In this document: positions 24,321 through 60,158 of the stretch, piece after piece
Position numbering within the stretch: the stretch's first letter is position 1
Layout of the letters: each line of letters starts with the position of its first letter
Assembly: GCA_024529925.1 (NCBI GenBank)
Contig: JAFEUB010001103.1
Span: 1,331,001 to 1,395,000, forward strand
DNA: 64,000 bases
Origin: Ophthalmolycus amberensis
Lineage: Eukaryota; Chordata; Actinopteri; Perciformes; Zoarcidae
Direction of reading: 5' to 3'
Translations under genes and position numbers: made by a program
Notes under the pieces: model-generated
What the model saw: the letters and a program-made list of their open reading frames with translations, nothing else
Database searches by the model: none
Told to the model about the DNA's origin: nothing

Positions 24321-24409
24321 TCAGCTGCGTGTGCTGTACAGGTCTTCATCCTCGGGGTTGGACTGGCCAAAGTCCTGTCGAGCAGGGTCCGGCTTGAAAC
24401 CGGAGCCCC
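24321..24409 (-). CDS. apool: apool last coding exon
   Basis: Encodes GSGFKPDPARQDFGQSNPED followed by EDLYSTRS and a TGA at 24323-24321. This conserved C-terminus anchors the identification. The intron before it is about 1.8 kb. Confidence 0.92.
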
Positions 24410-27400
24410 CTGGAGGGCAGCAAGAGAAATGCAAGAAAATCTCTTGTCACAAGCACAGTAACATTACATGTTAAACTTTAAGGGATTAGGATAGTCCAGA
24501 CCGACAACAAATCCATAACAATCCACTAAAATAACTACAAAACCCCAAAAATGAATAATCTTAATGAATTAAAGAGTACAAGGGTCAAAGCCACAGTGTC
24601 CTCGTACAATACCAGTGAACTAGTTTTTCACTACGATGGGCTTTGATTCTTACAAAGACACACCACATGCCTCCCTCTGGAGGAATGCCGAGTGATCCGG
24701 GTGTGCTGGGTCTTGTGCAGGTATTTTCTGTGGAGACTGATGCTAATTGGAGTAAACAATCTTTTTTTTTTCTGCTAAGTCTTCAGTAAAACACCTGCCA
24801 TGACATAGTTGAGTCAGGTGACTCCAGGTGCAGACTTTACAGTTCGGCAAGGTAGACAAACATCTATACATTCATCATGATGTTTAGATATGAAAAATAT
24901 TGAATTATTTTACTATTCTATCTCATTGTACCCTAAAATAACTTGAGAAAGGCCCCCAAAAAATATGTAACTCAACTGTACACTGCATACTTACTGTGTA
25001 CTTCTACTTTTAGTTCAGAGTAAACATAGTAGTACAGTTACCTGAGAGAGAAATGTTGCCAGCATCATATTAGAATTGAAAGCTCCCCTTTGAACGGATG
25101 TTACATTTAAGTTTATTGTGGGGATAAATGCTCTTTCACTTTGAATTACTGTGCGGTATTAATAGTTTTACTGCAGGAAAAAGAGTCAACTAGCCGTCCA
25201 TCTTCTACCGCTGCCAATACCAACATTCAGTTAGAGAAAGGGTGAAAAGTAAAGTAGGTTGCTGTTCACCAGGGGCCCCCAAATCACAAACTCTGCCGCT
25301 GATAAACACACACAAGTCACGGTTACTTGCGGTCAGAAACATCGGTGAAACACTTAGAGGTCATTTCCAAATATTAGACGCATGGTTTGGCGTATCTGCT
25401 AAACTGTGATAGAGCTTTGACTTAATCAGTGGAGGCATTTAGCTGGCGGTAACGTGATTATAATTTAGTATTAAGTCAGGCCGCGGGAAAATACAGTCTT
25501 ACTCACTGGGGGGGAAAAAAACACCCAAATCACAGCTTTACTTAAGGTGAACTTTGCTCCAGTTCAGTTCTGCTTCCATCTGCTGGTGTTGACTCCAGGG
25601 AAGTGAGGAAGACTTCGGTTCTAAAGAGAACTGAAGTCTGCTCGCTGCGGACGACATGCTGGACTCAGAGCCCTGAAGCTCCGCCCCCAACCGCTGTGTT
25701 TGTTTATTCAAGGTGTATTATTATTGAACTGCCCAAAAAGCGACATACAGATAAACAGGCAGGCATATAGTCCTGGCTATATAGTAAGAGGTAGAATACA
25801 GTGTTATGGGATCGCTGCATCGTAACATTGTTGCTCTGGTCAGGTTGTCTAGAGGGGTCCAGCAACACGTTTTCAAACAGCATATAATCAAATGTTGACT
25901 CCGGTAACATTACATCAGATTCCTCTCGTGGTTTATTTAGTGAATATCATTCTTTGCGATCCAATAGAAGACTCCCGCAGGTTATGGTTCAGTTAATAGC
26001 TCGCAGACATCATTCTCTCCTGGATTTGTCAAACTGGAATGTTTTTCCATGGACTTCAGCGCTGGCTGGCGAGACTAATTTCACTGGAAACTGGCGGTCT
26101 GTCTGGAAAGTGGACACCACACAAACCAACACGTGTAGGTGCCTTGGAGTCCAGGAAATTCTCAGAAGAGGAGCAGTGTGTGTATGCTTGTGTCTCGGAG
26201 CGGTTCACTGTACCTTGGCTGTTTTCTGGTGCAGGCTGTTGAGGTGGCGTGAGGGTCTCCTCCACAGCAGCAACTTGTGGTGGGTCAGTTAACTCCGCGG
26301 ATTCAACAACTGGCACTGTGGAGTCATATCAAAATACAACAGAGCATCAGCAGCACGTACATGAACTGATGCGTGTCCACCTTTATGAAAGCTATTGTAA
26401 CTTCATTATAATATTATTATAATATAGTAACAACATCCTCAGCAGACGTTCAGCAATGTTCTCAGCAACCTCTTGGCAGTTTACAAAGGATTGGTGTATT
26501 GTACTCGACGGTCCAGTACAATCGTTTGAGGAGAAACAGTCGGTTTCCAACAGCACTTTCTGTTCTTTGACACTACGGGCAGAAAATGTATCGTACCTGT
26601 TGGCTCATTTGAGGCCTTTGGAGCTGGTGGTTCCTCAGAGGAACCAATGGAACCGACTTCAGCGGCCTCCACCGGGACAGCGGCCTCCACCGGGACAGCG
26701 GCCTCTACCGGGACAGCGGCCTCTACCGGGACAGCGGCCTCTACCGGGACAGCGGCCACTACCGGGACAGCGGCCTCTACCGGGACAGCGGCCTTTACTG
26801 GGACAGCTGCCTCTACCGGGACAGCTGCCTCTATTGGGGCAGACTCCACTAGAGAAGCCTTCAACGTCTCCGGTTCTAAGCTTGGCGTGGGCTCGGCTGG
26901 GCTGGCGTCAGTGGAGATATCCTCTGCTGCTTGTTTTGTGCCCGAGGGCTCCTCACTTTCAACAGATGCACATACGTCTTCAGAGGTGGCCTTTGTCTCT
27001 ACTGGCACTGAATGGGCCACTGGATCTGGACAGGAGAGGAAATACGGCAAAACCAGCAGTAGCAGCCTTTGTGTTAAACAACAGAGACGCAGACAGAGAA
27101 ACAAGCAGACAGAGATCAAGGTCTACGATACCTGTGTCGGTCTCTGTCGGGGTCTGGTCGGGGTGAATCTCTGCGAGTTCTACTGATGACGGCTCCGTTA
27201 CGACAGCAGACTCATCAGAGGCAGGAACAGACTCGGCCGACTCAACCTCCATCTCTGGGGTTGCAGAGCTCTGGTCTGAGCCGGACTCCGAGGCCTCCTC
27301 AACTACTGCGGCTGTCTAACGTGGACAAAGAATCAAATGAATTCAAATCTGTTTAACGAAGACTTGCATACATTATTGTGTATCAAATTACAATTATGGA

Positions 27401-28391
27401 TTTCACCATTTCATTAATCACCCCTAAACTGTACTCGTCAGTGACAGAAGAAACACATTACGTTCATAAACCGAATAAAGCACTACCCAGCCTTCAGAAC
27501 ATTTCACTTCTAATAGATTCGATTAATTACACTGAATGGAGAGGAGGAGGGGGGGGGGGGACGTAATTGCATACATTAGTACATTTACATTTCAGGCATT
27601 TAGCCGACACTACGGAGTGATTGCAGTGAGTTTTATTTGAAGATAACAAAGATCTGCAAGCCACGACGTCTGAAGCGCAAAGAGCCAATAACGGAAACAA
27701 CACACCCGTCATCAAAGGGCAACTTACTGGGAAAGGACATTGATTACAACCCTTTTGAGACGCATGAGGGATTTTTTGAGAAGGTAGAAAGTGTCGACCG
27801 GATATTCATTCAGTGGAAAGGGAGTTACCATTATCTGGGTTGAACCGCTGTTTTGGTCTTAGTCTCTCTCGCACACACACACGCACAGTGAAAACAGCTT
27901 TACAGTACGTTATACGTAATAGTTGCTGGTTACATCTATATACAATGTTCAGAATGAATCTGTTCAGTAACTCAGTGTGATTGCTAACCTGTGGTTGTGA
28001 AGCAGCAGTCTCTTTGATGTCGGGGGACTTGGAGCTGAGCAGTGAAGACACTGCAGCGCTGCTCCACCGCCCCACAGCATACACCTGCTTACCCGTCACC
28101 TCGGTAGCACAAGAGATACTTAGTGTTAAACGTTTGTTCCTGGCATCAACAACAGGTCAGCATTTCTTTTTTTAAAGCAGGGTACCTTGAGCACAGCCAC
28201 CGTCTGAGCCGGGTAGCACACTGACACTCCTGCACTCATCAGGCCCAGTGGAACGGCTAACCTCTTGAAATGAGAGCCTGAAATAAAGTTTACAACGAAG
28301 AACGGAAATCAATCTAACTGGGCACAGATTAAAGCCTGGAGCCAAACACAATCTGTGCCTGCTTTTGAGAAATGTCATTTAACCGACTCCC

Positions 28392-28475
<84 letters not shown>

Positions 28476-28488
28476 GAGAGCGAGAGAG

Positions 28489-28536
<48 letters not shown>

Positions 28537-31500
28537 CGAGAGAGAGAGTATAAGACTGCTGAGAAAAAACAGAAACAGAAACTCAACTTCACGCGTTTCT
28601 TATGAGTTGTGCTTCTTTGTTGAGGTTTTTCAGATTAAAGTGACAAACTGTGGTCTGCAAAAAGCTGGTAATGTGTGACAGCTGTCTGCGAGACTATCGT
28701 ACATGCACCTGCGTGACAAGGATGTTGTGTTTTAGAAAGGGATTGAGACTAAGTACGAGACTCGTGTGCTAAATCAACACGGCATGTATTATTTATACGT
28801 TCAGACGTCCACATTCTGGGTGGCACGGTGGATAAACACGAGGATTTACTACATACAGCTGTTACTACCTCGCAGCTGCACGGCACAAAGTCATTCTAAC
28901 CTAAGAGAACCTGAGCTAGCTTGCATGCTACTTTGATATAGCAAGGGACTCATGGCAGATCCTTTTGTATTTGTGCAAAATGACCAGTTTCTAATAAAAC
29001 ACTGATACATCCAAGTACGAGTGTAGTATTCCTGTGATGAAAGTTCTTACAGAACCACGAGTTATTTCCCCAGTATTAATGGCACAAAGGGAAATACCCC
29101 ATGGTTCCCTAGGAAAGGAAACAATGCAAATTGTATGCAGTTTGAAAAATGTGATGACGGTTATATGAGCATCTGCTTAAATATCGTTATGAGTGATGGG
29201 ACTCTATATGAACATTTATGTAAATACACAAACCACATGTTTAACTGTGGTTTGTTTATTATACTACATAACTTCCCGTCTCCGTTCTCTACACTGGCTC
29301 CCTGTAAGAGCTCGCATCCAGTGTAAGACTCTGGTGCTAGCCTACAGGGCAGTGAAAGGAACAGCTCCTTCCTATCTCCAGGCCACGGTCAAGCCCTACA
29401 CCCCCCGCCCGACCTCTTCGCTCTGCTGCCTCGGGGCGACTGGTCGTCCCGTCGCTCAGAGGTCCCTGCGGCCGATCCACACGGTCACGGCTTTCTTCTG
29501 TCCTGAACTCACAGTGGTGGAATGAACTCCCCACTGACGTCAGGACAGCAGAGTCGCTGCCCATCTTTCATCAGGCTGAAAACGCACCTCTTCAAGAAGT
29601 ACTACCCTGAGCCTTCCACTCAGCACTTACTGTATTCATACTAGTTTGTTTCTGTACTTTTGCTCTGGTTTATGCTCTTAGATGCTTGTTTAATAAAGGA
29701 GATGCACTTATGACTTCTGGTGACGAGCAGTTCTCTTGAATACCGATGTTGAATACACTTAGTAAGTCGCTATGGATAAGAGCTTCCGCTAAATGACTGT
29801 AATGTAATGTATACTATCATATTGTTGTATGCACAAATAAATAGACAGATTAATAGATGATAGAACAATCGTTCCCAGCAGGCCTAAAGTGTTACCGGTT
29901 ACCTTTCCGTGCCAAGAACATGCCAAGCAGGCCGGCCATGGTGACCGTTCCCAATCTGGGTAGAAAACCCGGTGGAGGGATCTTTTAAGTAATAGTACAC
30001 ATCTGGGAAACACAGGAAAACAGTAAACATGATGACAAACCTTCCTTCAATTTTCTTAATTTCTGAACTCATGTCTGACCCTCTGCTCATATATTACATG
30101 ATACACTATTATTGGATAGTACGATGCAATAGTGCTTTTTCTGGGCACATGACAGTACAAATGCTACAGAAAAGCATGCACGATCACAGCACAGTGCACT
30201 GTGTGGGATAGTGTAATGATGTAACCTTACATGCTGTAACATCAACACACCAGGTCATAAACAGATGACCCTGGTACGCTATGTGAGATGTGTTTCTAGG
30301 GTGTCAGTACACCCATTTGAGTTCAGGGCATCAAGAGTTAAGTTGACTAAATGTATTTGACTCACCTTCTCCTCCATAATATATACTAACACTTCTTGTT
30401 CTCACAGACACACAGGCGCCCTGCAGGGAACACATGAAGGAGCTGACGTGAACCACTACAACAGGCCATGAAGAACACATCTACATCTGAGTCAGTGTGA
30501 AGTGGGTTTTTTTTTTTTTTTTTCCCTCATCTTCCACATTATCAAACTGCCAAATCTCCTCGCAGCAAACCATGCAGCTGCTGAGTTCACTGCATGAACA
30601 CACTATTTCCTGTCTGACTCCTGAACTTTGCTGTTTGCAAAGTCGTGCCTGCACAGAGCGCTCGCAGCACGTGGGATCGTGCTCTGAAACCACCAAAAAA
30701 AAAAAATCAGGGTTGGAAAACTAACACTGCAGGTGCAAGATAAGACTTCTTCGATGCGTTTTAGCTTCTGTTCCATTTACATAACACTTATTTACTTCCA
30801 TCAAAGGGTTGTTCGTTTTCAGGTTTTAAGTGTTAAGACAGAACGTGAAAGTATGCGTGACGTCTGCAGCAAGTGGCGTCTGTGAAGTCTAATGTGTTCT
30901 CATGTACCGCTGTAAGTACACACAGCGAAATGGAAATACCTTGACAGCCTGGACCAATGGTAGTACGCTCTCTCTCGCTGTAGTCAACCCACTCTGGATG
31001 ACACCCGGCCTCTCTGGAACAAACTGGGCCTGGGCAGACTGCGGCAGCGGGCTGTAGATGTTCAGCTGGGGACAGAGGCAGAGTCAGCACGCAATTGTGA
31101 CGAGTTTTCCTCACGTCAGACCTGCCGACACTTTGGGACAAGCATACCTTCTCTCGAGTAACCAGTCCATCAGCGGGCACTTCGCTCACTGTGTACACAC
31201 GGATGGAGGCTATGCCCATCACCGTCGGGACGGCCACCATCACCACCTGGGACACAATGAGAATGGATGCACCGCTAACTTTAGTATCCGTCAACACACA
31301 GACACAAATCACTGCTGGGCAGATGACTCATGAGGACCAGTGGTAAAGATAGTAGATCATTTATGTATGTAAACGTGGAAAAAGGACAATGTACAAATAC
31401 TCCTTTAAAAGTAAAAGTCCTGCAGCCATCATTTCACTGAAGTAGGAGCGCATAAGTAGGACAATAGTACATTATTAAAGCATCTAAAGTCACTCTCACA

Positions 31501-32221
31501 CATTGCTTTCCCCGTGTTATTCTTATATGATTACATATTTATGGACTAATATTAGAACATTGACACGTATGCTGCACCTAAATGTTGCAGCAAGGTCAGC
31601 TGGAGCTCATTTTAATGACTTTGTGTACAGTTGGGCACTTTAAAACTACAACATGCGTCATATTTTGAAACTGTATTTAAATACAGCGCTTAAGCTTGCG
31701 TGTCTAGCTACTTGTCACTGCTGTAGTCAGCGTGTTTGACAGCCACAATATGTATGAGGTGACTTACAATAAGGTCATATGTGGCGTTAAGTTATACCCA
31801 AACCTTCACGAGTGTTGTAGATAACATACAACCTACGCTAAGCTAACCTACGTTCACTGTAACGTCTCCTCTGACTGTGTTAACAGTCTTTCAAAAGGCA
31901 AACGAAGCAACGGCTTACAGATATCATCTGTTACACATGCTAACAGATAATGCACGTTACTGTTTACACTGCTGTCAGCTAGCTAATGTAACGTTAGGTA
32001 CACTCCGTCTAGTTAGCATCGACTCCTCCAGCGAGGCTAACACAGGAGACATAGTTAGCAAAGCGATTTTCATGCAGCATAGCGTTTAATGTCTGGAAAG
32101 TGAGTCAGTCCAAGCTGGCATTTACGACCCCGGGACGGCTGACGTGGACTATACACCCGCTCATTCATTAAAAATACACTTTGACGAAGAAGAAATGTCA
32201 TGCATTCACCTTGGCCGCCAT
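24321..32221 (-). CDS. apool: MICOS complex subunit MIC27 (apolipoprotein O-like), 11 exons
   Basis: Inner-membrane protein of the MICOS complex, which shapes mitochondrial crista junctions; human APOOL also binds cardiolipin. Exons on the minus strand: 32221-32210, 31246-31148, 31065-30940, 30420-30366, 30002-29903, 28277-28186, 28099-27989, 27315-27132, 27025-26597, 26315-26214, 24409-24321. All junctions are GT-AG and all phases agree, except that exon 30002-29903 is 100 nt where 99 is required. Ignoring that extra base, the protein is about 465 residues, against about 268 in human. The N-terminus is hydrophobic. Two membrane segments follow: GTVTMAGLLGMFLARK near residue 125 and PLGLMSAGVSVCYPAQ near 145. 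Then comes VTGKQVYA, a long acidic Ala/Pro/Val/Glu region (about 200-435), and the diagnostic C-terminus FGQSNPEDEDLYSTRS. That C-terminus argues for APOOL rather than APOO. Confidence 0.92.
26214..26315 (-). CDS. apool: apool exon 10
   Basis: 102 nt, phase 1 both ends. VPVVESAELTDPPQVAAV then PQQPAPENSQ. The donor is AAG|gtacag; an open frame continues past it, but the phase match with the last exon supports this site. Confidence 0.75.
26597..27025 (-). CDS. apool: apool exon 9 with 18-bp coding minisatellite
   Basis: 429 nt, phase 1 both ends. The first half is acidic; the second half is ten copies of a six-residue unit, consensus PVEAAV. The donor is gtacga. Confidence 0.78.
26658..26837 (-). 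repeat. apool: 18-bp coding minisatellite, ten units
   Basis: Ten direct units of GCTGTCCCGGTAGAGGCC type (rotations aside). Variants encode PIEAAV, PVKAAV and PVVAAV. Units on the 3' side of the gene are the most alike, suggesting recent expansion there. Confidence 0.92.
27132..27315 (-). CDS. apool: apool exon 8
   Basis: 184 nt, phase 0 to 1. Acidic, low-complexity tail region rich in Glu, Ser and Val. Not alignable by eye to human; supported by splice sites, phase and the open frame. Confidence 0.78.
27586..27625 (-). mobile_element. tiny LINE (L2-type) 3' tail fragment
   Basis: acatttacatttcaggcatt followed by tagccgaca is a diverged copy of the fish L2 tail (acattacagtcatttagcag). It sits in an apool intron. 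Low confidence because it is short. Confidence 0.35.
27989..28099 (-). CDS. apool: apool exon 7
   Basis: 37 codons, phase 0 both ends. VTGKQVYAVGRWSS begins the region after the second membrane segment (human VTAKKVYATS). Confidence 0.88.
28186..28277 (-). CDS. apool: apool exon 6
   Basis: 92 nt, phase 1 to 0. SHFKRLAVPLGL then VSVCYPAQTVAVLK parallels human KFKKITYPLGL and TVCYPVQSVIIAK. Confidence 0.9.
28396..28549. repeat. long (GA)n microsatellite
   Basis: About 150 bp of GA with a few GC interruptions; (CT)n on the apool sense strand. It ends about 118 nt upstream of the apool exon 6 acceptor. Confidence 0.97.
28550..29249. other. apool intron 5, unique part
   Basis: No exon or repeat recognised; the open frames are short. 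Confidence 0.4.
29250..29812 (+). mobile_element. 5'-truncated L2-type LINE, 3' end
   Basis: The plus strand encodes LHWLPVRARIQCKTLVLAYR, then AVKGTAPSYLQATVKPYTP, and with frameshifts WNELPTDVRTAESLPIF and LKTHLFKKYY. This is the C-terminal end of fish L2-type LINE polymerases. The 3' end carries the tail tcgctatggataagagcttc, then aaatgactgtaatgtaatgt. Several frameshifts show it is inactive. It lies in an apool intron, antisense, about 90 bp from exon 5. Confidence 0.85.
29903..30002 (-). CDS. apool: apool exon 5 with apparent 1-nt insertion
   Basis: Starts VYYYLKDPSTGF in one frame and continues LPRLGTVTMAGLLGM in the next. The switch falls at the run of four T on the sense strand (four A near 29972-29976 on the plus strand). 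One T fewer restores frame and the phase needed by both neighbours. Read as given, translation stops early in exon 7. Confidence 0.85.
30366..30420 (-). CDS. apool: apool exon 4 (short)
   Basis: 55 nt between ctgcag and gtgagt, phase 0 to 1. It encodes GACVSVRTRSVSIYYGGE, standing where human has GVYVFVKNGIMDTVQFGK. Similarity is low, but length, phase and position fit exactly. Confidence 0.75.
30940..31065 (-). CDS. apool: apool exon 3
   Basis: 42 codons, phase 0 both ends. LNIYSPLPQ and VIQSGLTTARESV correspond to the human segments LPIYTAPPLQ and LQMGFASIRTATG. Confidence 0.9.
31148..31246 (-). CDS. apool: apool exon 2
   Basis: 33 codons, phase 0 both ends. Encodes the hydrophobic N-terminal stretch VVMVAVPTVMGIASIRVYTV and ends TREK. 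Confidence 0.88.
31370..31500. repeat. teleost 'agtaaaagtcctgca' repeat
   Basis: Contains ctcctttaaaagtaaaag, agtcctgcagcca and cactgaagtaggagcgcata, phrases of a widespread fish repeat. A related copy in the other orientation is at 37205-37355. Confidence 0.5.
32210..32221 (-). CDS. apool: apool exon 1 (start codon)
   Basis: Twelve coding bases, MAAK, then donor gtgaatg. A tiny first coding exon; the join to exon 2 gives MAAKVVMVAVP. Confidence 0.8.
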
Positions 32222-33034
32222 GACAGCGCTCCTCCTCCTCCTTCTTCTTTCGGCTCTGAGGAGCTGCTTTCTAGTGGCTCAAACCACGGTCAGCTACTGC
32301 CACCTAGTGGACTGAAGAGGCTCCTGCAGCAGCTTCGTGCTGTGGTTCAAATGCCAACGCACCTCCACATTTAAGGCGATTGTGCAAGATATTGTGGTGT
32401 ATTAGGGGCAAGGTAAGGAGGGCAACTGTCCAAGGCCCCAGACCCAAAGCGGCTCAAAAGCTGGTAATCTAATCAACTGTAAATGTGGCATGAGTTAAGT
32501 AGAATAGTAACTGTGGTGAGTCTGGTATTATTTTTGTGGCCATATCTTGTTTCTGCTATAGTGTCTCAAAATACTTTTTTATTCTTTTAATTGATGTGCT
32601 CATATGTTGCATGTTCCTAAATTAAGTTTATTCAAATTACCACAAACCACCACACATTAAGTATTGTTTGAGCATAGTTGAGTGCACTGGTTGCGATGGA
32701 CAATGAGGACTCAGAGTGTATGAACATTGCACAGAGGGCAGTAGGAGGTTCAGAAAGTAAGAGCCCAACAGTCAAGTTCTGCCCAAATAGGTTAATCTAG
32801 AATAAAATGGATGCCCTATGCGGATGTATGCATAATAATCTACTTGTCTACAACTCTTTAGGTGGATGCTTATGAGGAATGAGCAGGTAAGGGTCCAGCT
32901 GAAATACATATTAGCTGGTGCAGGAAAAGACCGTATTTATGGCCTCCTGGTTTTATGGGATGACCATACAGAACACGCTGTAATGCTGTTTCAATAAATC
33001 CAAGAAAGGGTACGCATATACAGATCATAGCTCA
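32222..33034. other. apool upstream / intergenic between apool and cnksr2
   Basis: Short spacer, about 0.8 kb, between the apool start and the presumed cnksr2 poly(A) site. Directly upstream of the apool ATG lie purine-rich (sense strand) triplet tracts that probably form its 5' UTR. No other gene recognised. Confidence 0.5.
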
Positions 33035-33051
33035 TAGTGCAGAGGATTCAG

Positions 33052-33057
33052 TTTATT
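33052..33057 (-). terminator. cnksr2: candidate polyadenylation signal of cnksr2
   Basis: Minus-strand AATAAA about 2.8 kb past the cnksr2 stop. It is the last canonical hexamer before apool that I noticed; nearer sites could be used. Confidence 0.35.
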
Positions 33058-35872
33058 GAAGTCAAAGTTTAACAACTTAAGTTTACAATCTGTATTTTTT
33101 GTAATATATATTCATATATATGAAACCAAAAAAGGCTACTTTAGGAAGAATAAATGTAATTTTCTTTCTTTTTTAATATCATCTTTAGTCAGTTTAATGT
33201 ACAGAATAACAGTAAGCTAATATTATCCTTGAAAAAGAGCAATATGTTCCTTTTTTAATGTCGCAGTGCAACTTACATCTTACACACCTGTGCAATGTAC
33301 CATGAGGTGTACACCCCTGAAAGAACACACAGTGGAATCTCCCTTTTCGGCCTGTTTCTGCAGGTCTACACACACAAAGATCCGGGGAGGGATAATACAG
33401 TCTGTGCCTACAAATCATAACTCGCACTTACTTATCTACAGTATGTTTCGCCTGCTCAGCGGAGCGGCGGTTGGAAATAGAAGACCACTACAGATGGGAA
33501 ACAGAGAGAGGCCTGCAGACTAAAACTGTATCGTAGCTCTTCTGCAGCTATGTGTGTGTAGGATCGCCAGTGTAGTTAGTCCATTGTTGCCAAAGAGAGG
33601 GTTGGGAGGCACAGGGAAAGTGCTTGCATCATTTAGTTTCTTTGTGGTACTCTCAAATTAACCATTCAAAAAAACATGACCGATATCTCTGGGGTGTGTT
33701 TTGATATTTTTACGACAGTGTGACATGATGAAAAAAAAACCTGAACCTACACTCAAAGAACTCCAGTCAAATATATGAAGAATAAGTACAGATAGCGCTG
33801 GATGCAGCAGGTGCTACGCACGTCTCGCAGAGTCTTCGACACTGGGGGGCACCGTTGAGTCCTTGCCCTGATATTGCAGATGAAATGATTCATCCAAGTT
33901 TCACAGACATAGACCATTTAGTGTGGAGGTCTTTAACTTCCCAGTATCGACCATATGCTTAGAGGGAATGTCGAAATAGCTGTTAACTGTACTATCGTCT
34001 CTCAGGTAAGATTCCTGAAGCCTTTGGACACGTGTCAGTCTCTCTATGTAAACCAGAAACATCAAATTGAAACCTCCTAGTAGGATGCTAAAGGAGGATC
34101 TGCATCAGATTAAGTAACTGAGCAGCACAAAAGCCTGCCGCAGTTGTTGTACAGTGTGTGTCTTCAAACACTATCTAATGGAAACAGAAGAATACTTCAA
34201 ATCTATGAACATACAAATAAAAGCTCATTCTTCAACAGTACTTTTTGCATGTATCATGCGCTACAAGTCTAATTATCTTGCAATCATGAGCTGAAGATAA
34301 AAAAGAGGGGGGGGGGGGGGGGGGGTAAAGAGCACAAATGATCCACAATAATTTACCCTGTCCAATCAAATCAGTCCCAGGACTTTTCTCATGCAACACA
34401 TCACCAGGAGAAGGGTCAGCCGGGATGTAAAAACTGGCAATCAACTGTCAATTATAGTGGTTGTTGTTGTTGTCTGCCTCCTAGTTGTTCAACTGCTAAA
34501 CACCCCGCATCTACAGAGTGAAGAGGGGGACACTGCAAAACCTTGGCATAGAATACATCATACTTTACATTATATCTATGACACAAAACGTAAATAGATT
34601 TATATATTCTTCTATGTTTAAATATATTTGTCGACTGTACACAAATCTTTAGAAAATGAGACGGCAAATGCTTTTACCTGATATTTTGAACAGCAATGGT
34701 AAAGAGGCCGATGAGACACAGACCCTGTGATGCAGCCAATGAGATATAGAGATATAGAAAGTGCATTCTTTGTAGTGAGTGACTCCTTTGAAAAGAACTC
34801 TCTAGCTCTTGCATTCGCTGTTTCGGAATAAAAAATAAAAAAAACCGGATAAAATGTCTTGCACCCACGCAAATACATACGCTCTGTCTTCCCTCCGCTA
34901 CCTCTAGAAACATATCACAGTGGTAGTGGAACGCAAACATTTACATCAGTATACACATATACACAAGTCTTTGACGACTAGAGAGCGAGAGAGGAACCAA
35001 AGAAACAAAATAAGAAAATAGAAGGAGGAGATGGACAGAAACACAGAGAGGAAAAGAAAGAGAGGAAGAGAGAATACAAACGATCAGAGGAGCCTCCTTC
35101 TGTGGATGAAATTGTGTGTTTTTTTTTTTTTTAACAGTTCACAGCTTGAAATAGTGTGTAACTAGCCGACACAACGGTTCCTCAATGCTTGTGACGCTTG
35201 CTTTTCATTGGCTCCCAGATGGAACCAGATAAACAGATAAAGCCGCATTGATGGCTACCTTTTCACAGTCTTATACTAAAAAGTCACCGCTCTTACTTCC
35301 CCCACACTGTCCCGTCTGTAAGATCAGCCCGGAATAACAACAAGTGAGGTCCCTGTAAATCAGCGAGATATGCAGTGAGAGAAAAAAAAGAGAAAGAAGA
35401 GAAGAACGGGGGAGAACTGGTGGCTCTGGGTGCAAAGTTCATCAGTACAAAAGTACAGTGCTGTGGTGAAAAGGATTCTCCTCTGTATTGCTGCTACATA
35501 GCTCCCCCTGCCCCCCGAAAATCAACAGGAAAGATAATAGCAAAACCGAGGGAATAGAAAGGAAAAAACATGTTCAAAAGTCTCCTTTTTTTTCCATTTT
35601 GCCCGACAAGCGTGTGGAGTTTATGCTGAGTTCCATAGACAAAGGAAAATTAATGCTTTCTGTTCAGGCATGCAATAGGCACCCTGTGGGGTCCTCAGGA
35701 TTATCAAAAGTTCATACACGCAGGTCTCAGACTGTTCCCTCTATGATATTTACACATCTTACAATATGTGTGTGTGTGTGTGTGTGTGTGTGACTCAGTC
35801 GATGTAAAGCTCTCTGTGTTTGTGTGAGTGAGTGTGTGTGCGTCAGTTCAGTCTTTGCTCGCGACGTCTTCC
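33058..35872 (-). other. cnksr2: presumed cnksr2 3' UTR
   Basis: No exon recognised in 2.8 kb between the cnksr2 stop and the next gene. A long 3' UTR is usual for this neuronal gene. It includes a G run at 34308-34326 (C run in the transcript), a T run at 35118-35131 and a (TG)n tract at 35766-35792. Confidence 0.4.

Positions 35873-60158
<24,286 letters not shown>

Noticed and set aside
26456..27186. Plus-strand open frames rich in PPGQRPLPGQR or STGTAA repeats
   Set aside because: Antisense shadows of the apool minisatellite exon, which has correct splice sites and phases on the minus strand.
28329..28678. Arg-Glu and Ser-Leu repeat open frames
   Set aside because: They are translations of the (GA)n microsatellite; the same holds for 52863-53111 and 51759-51941.
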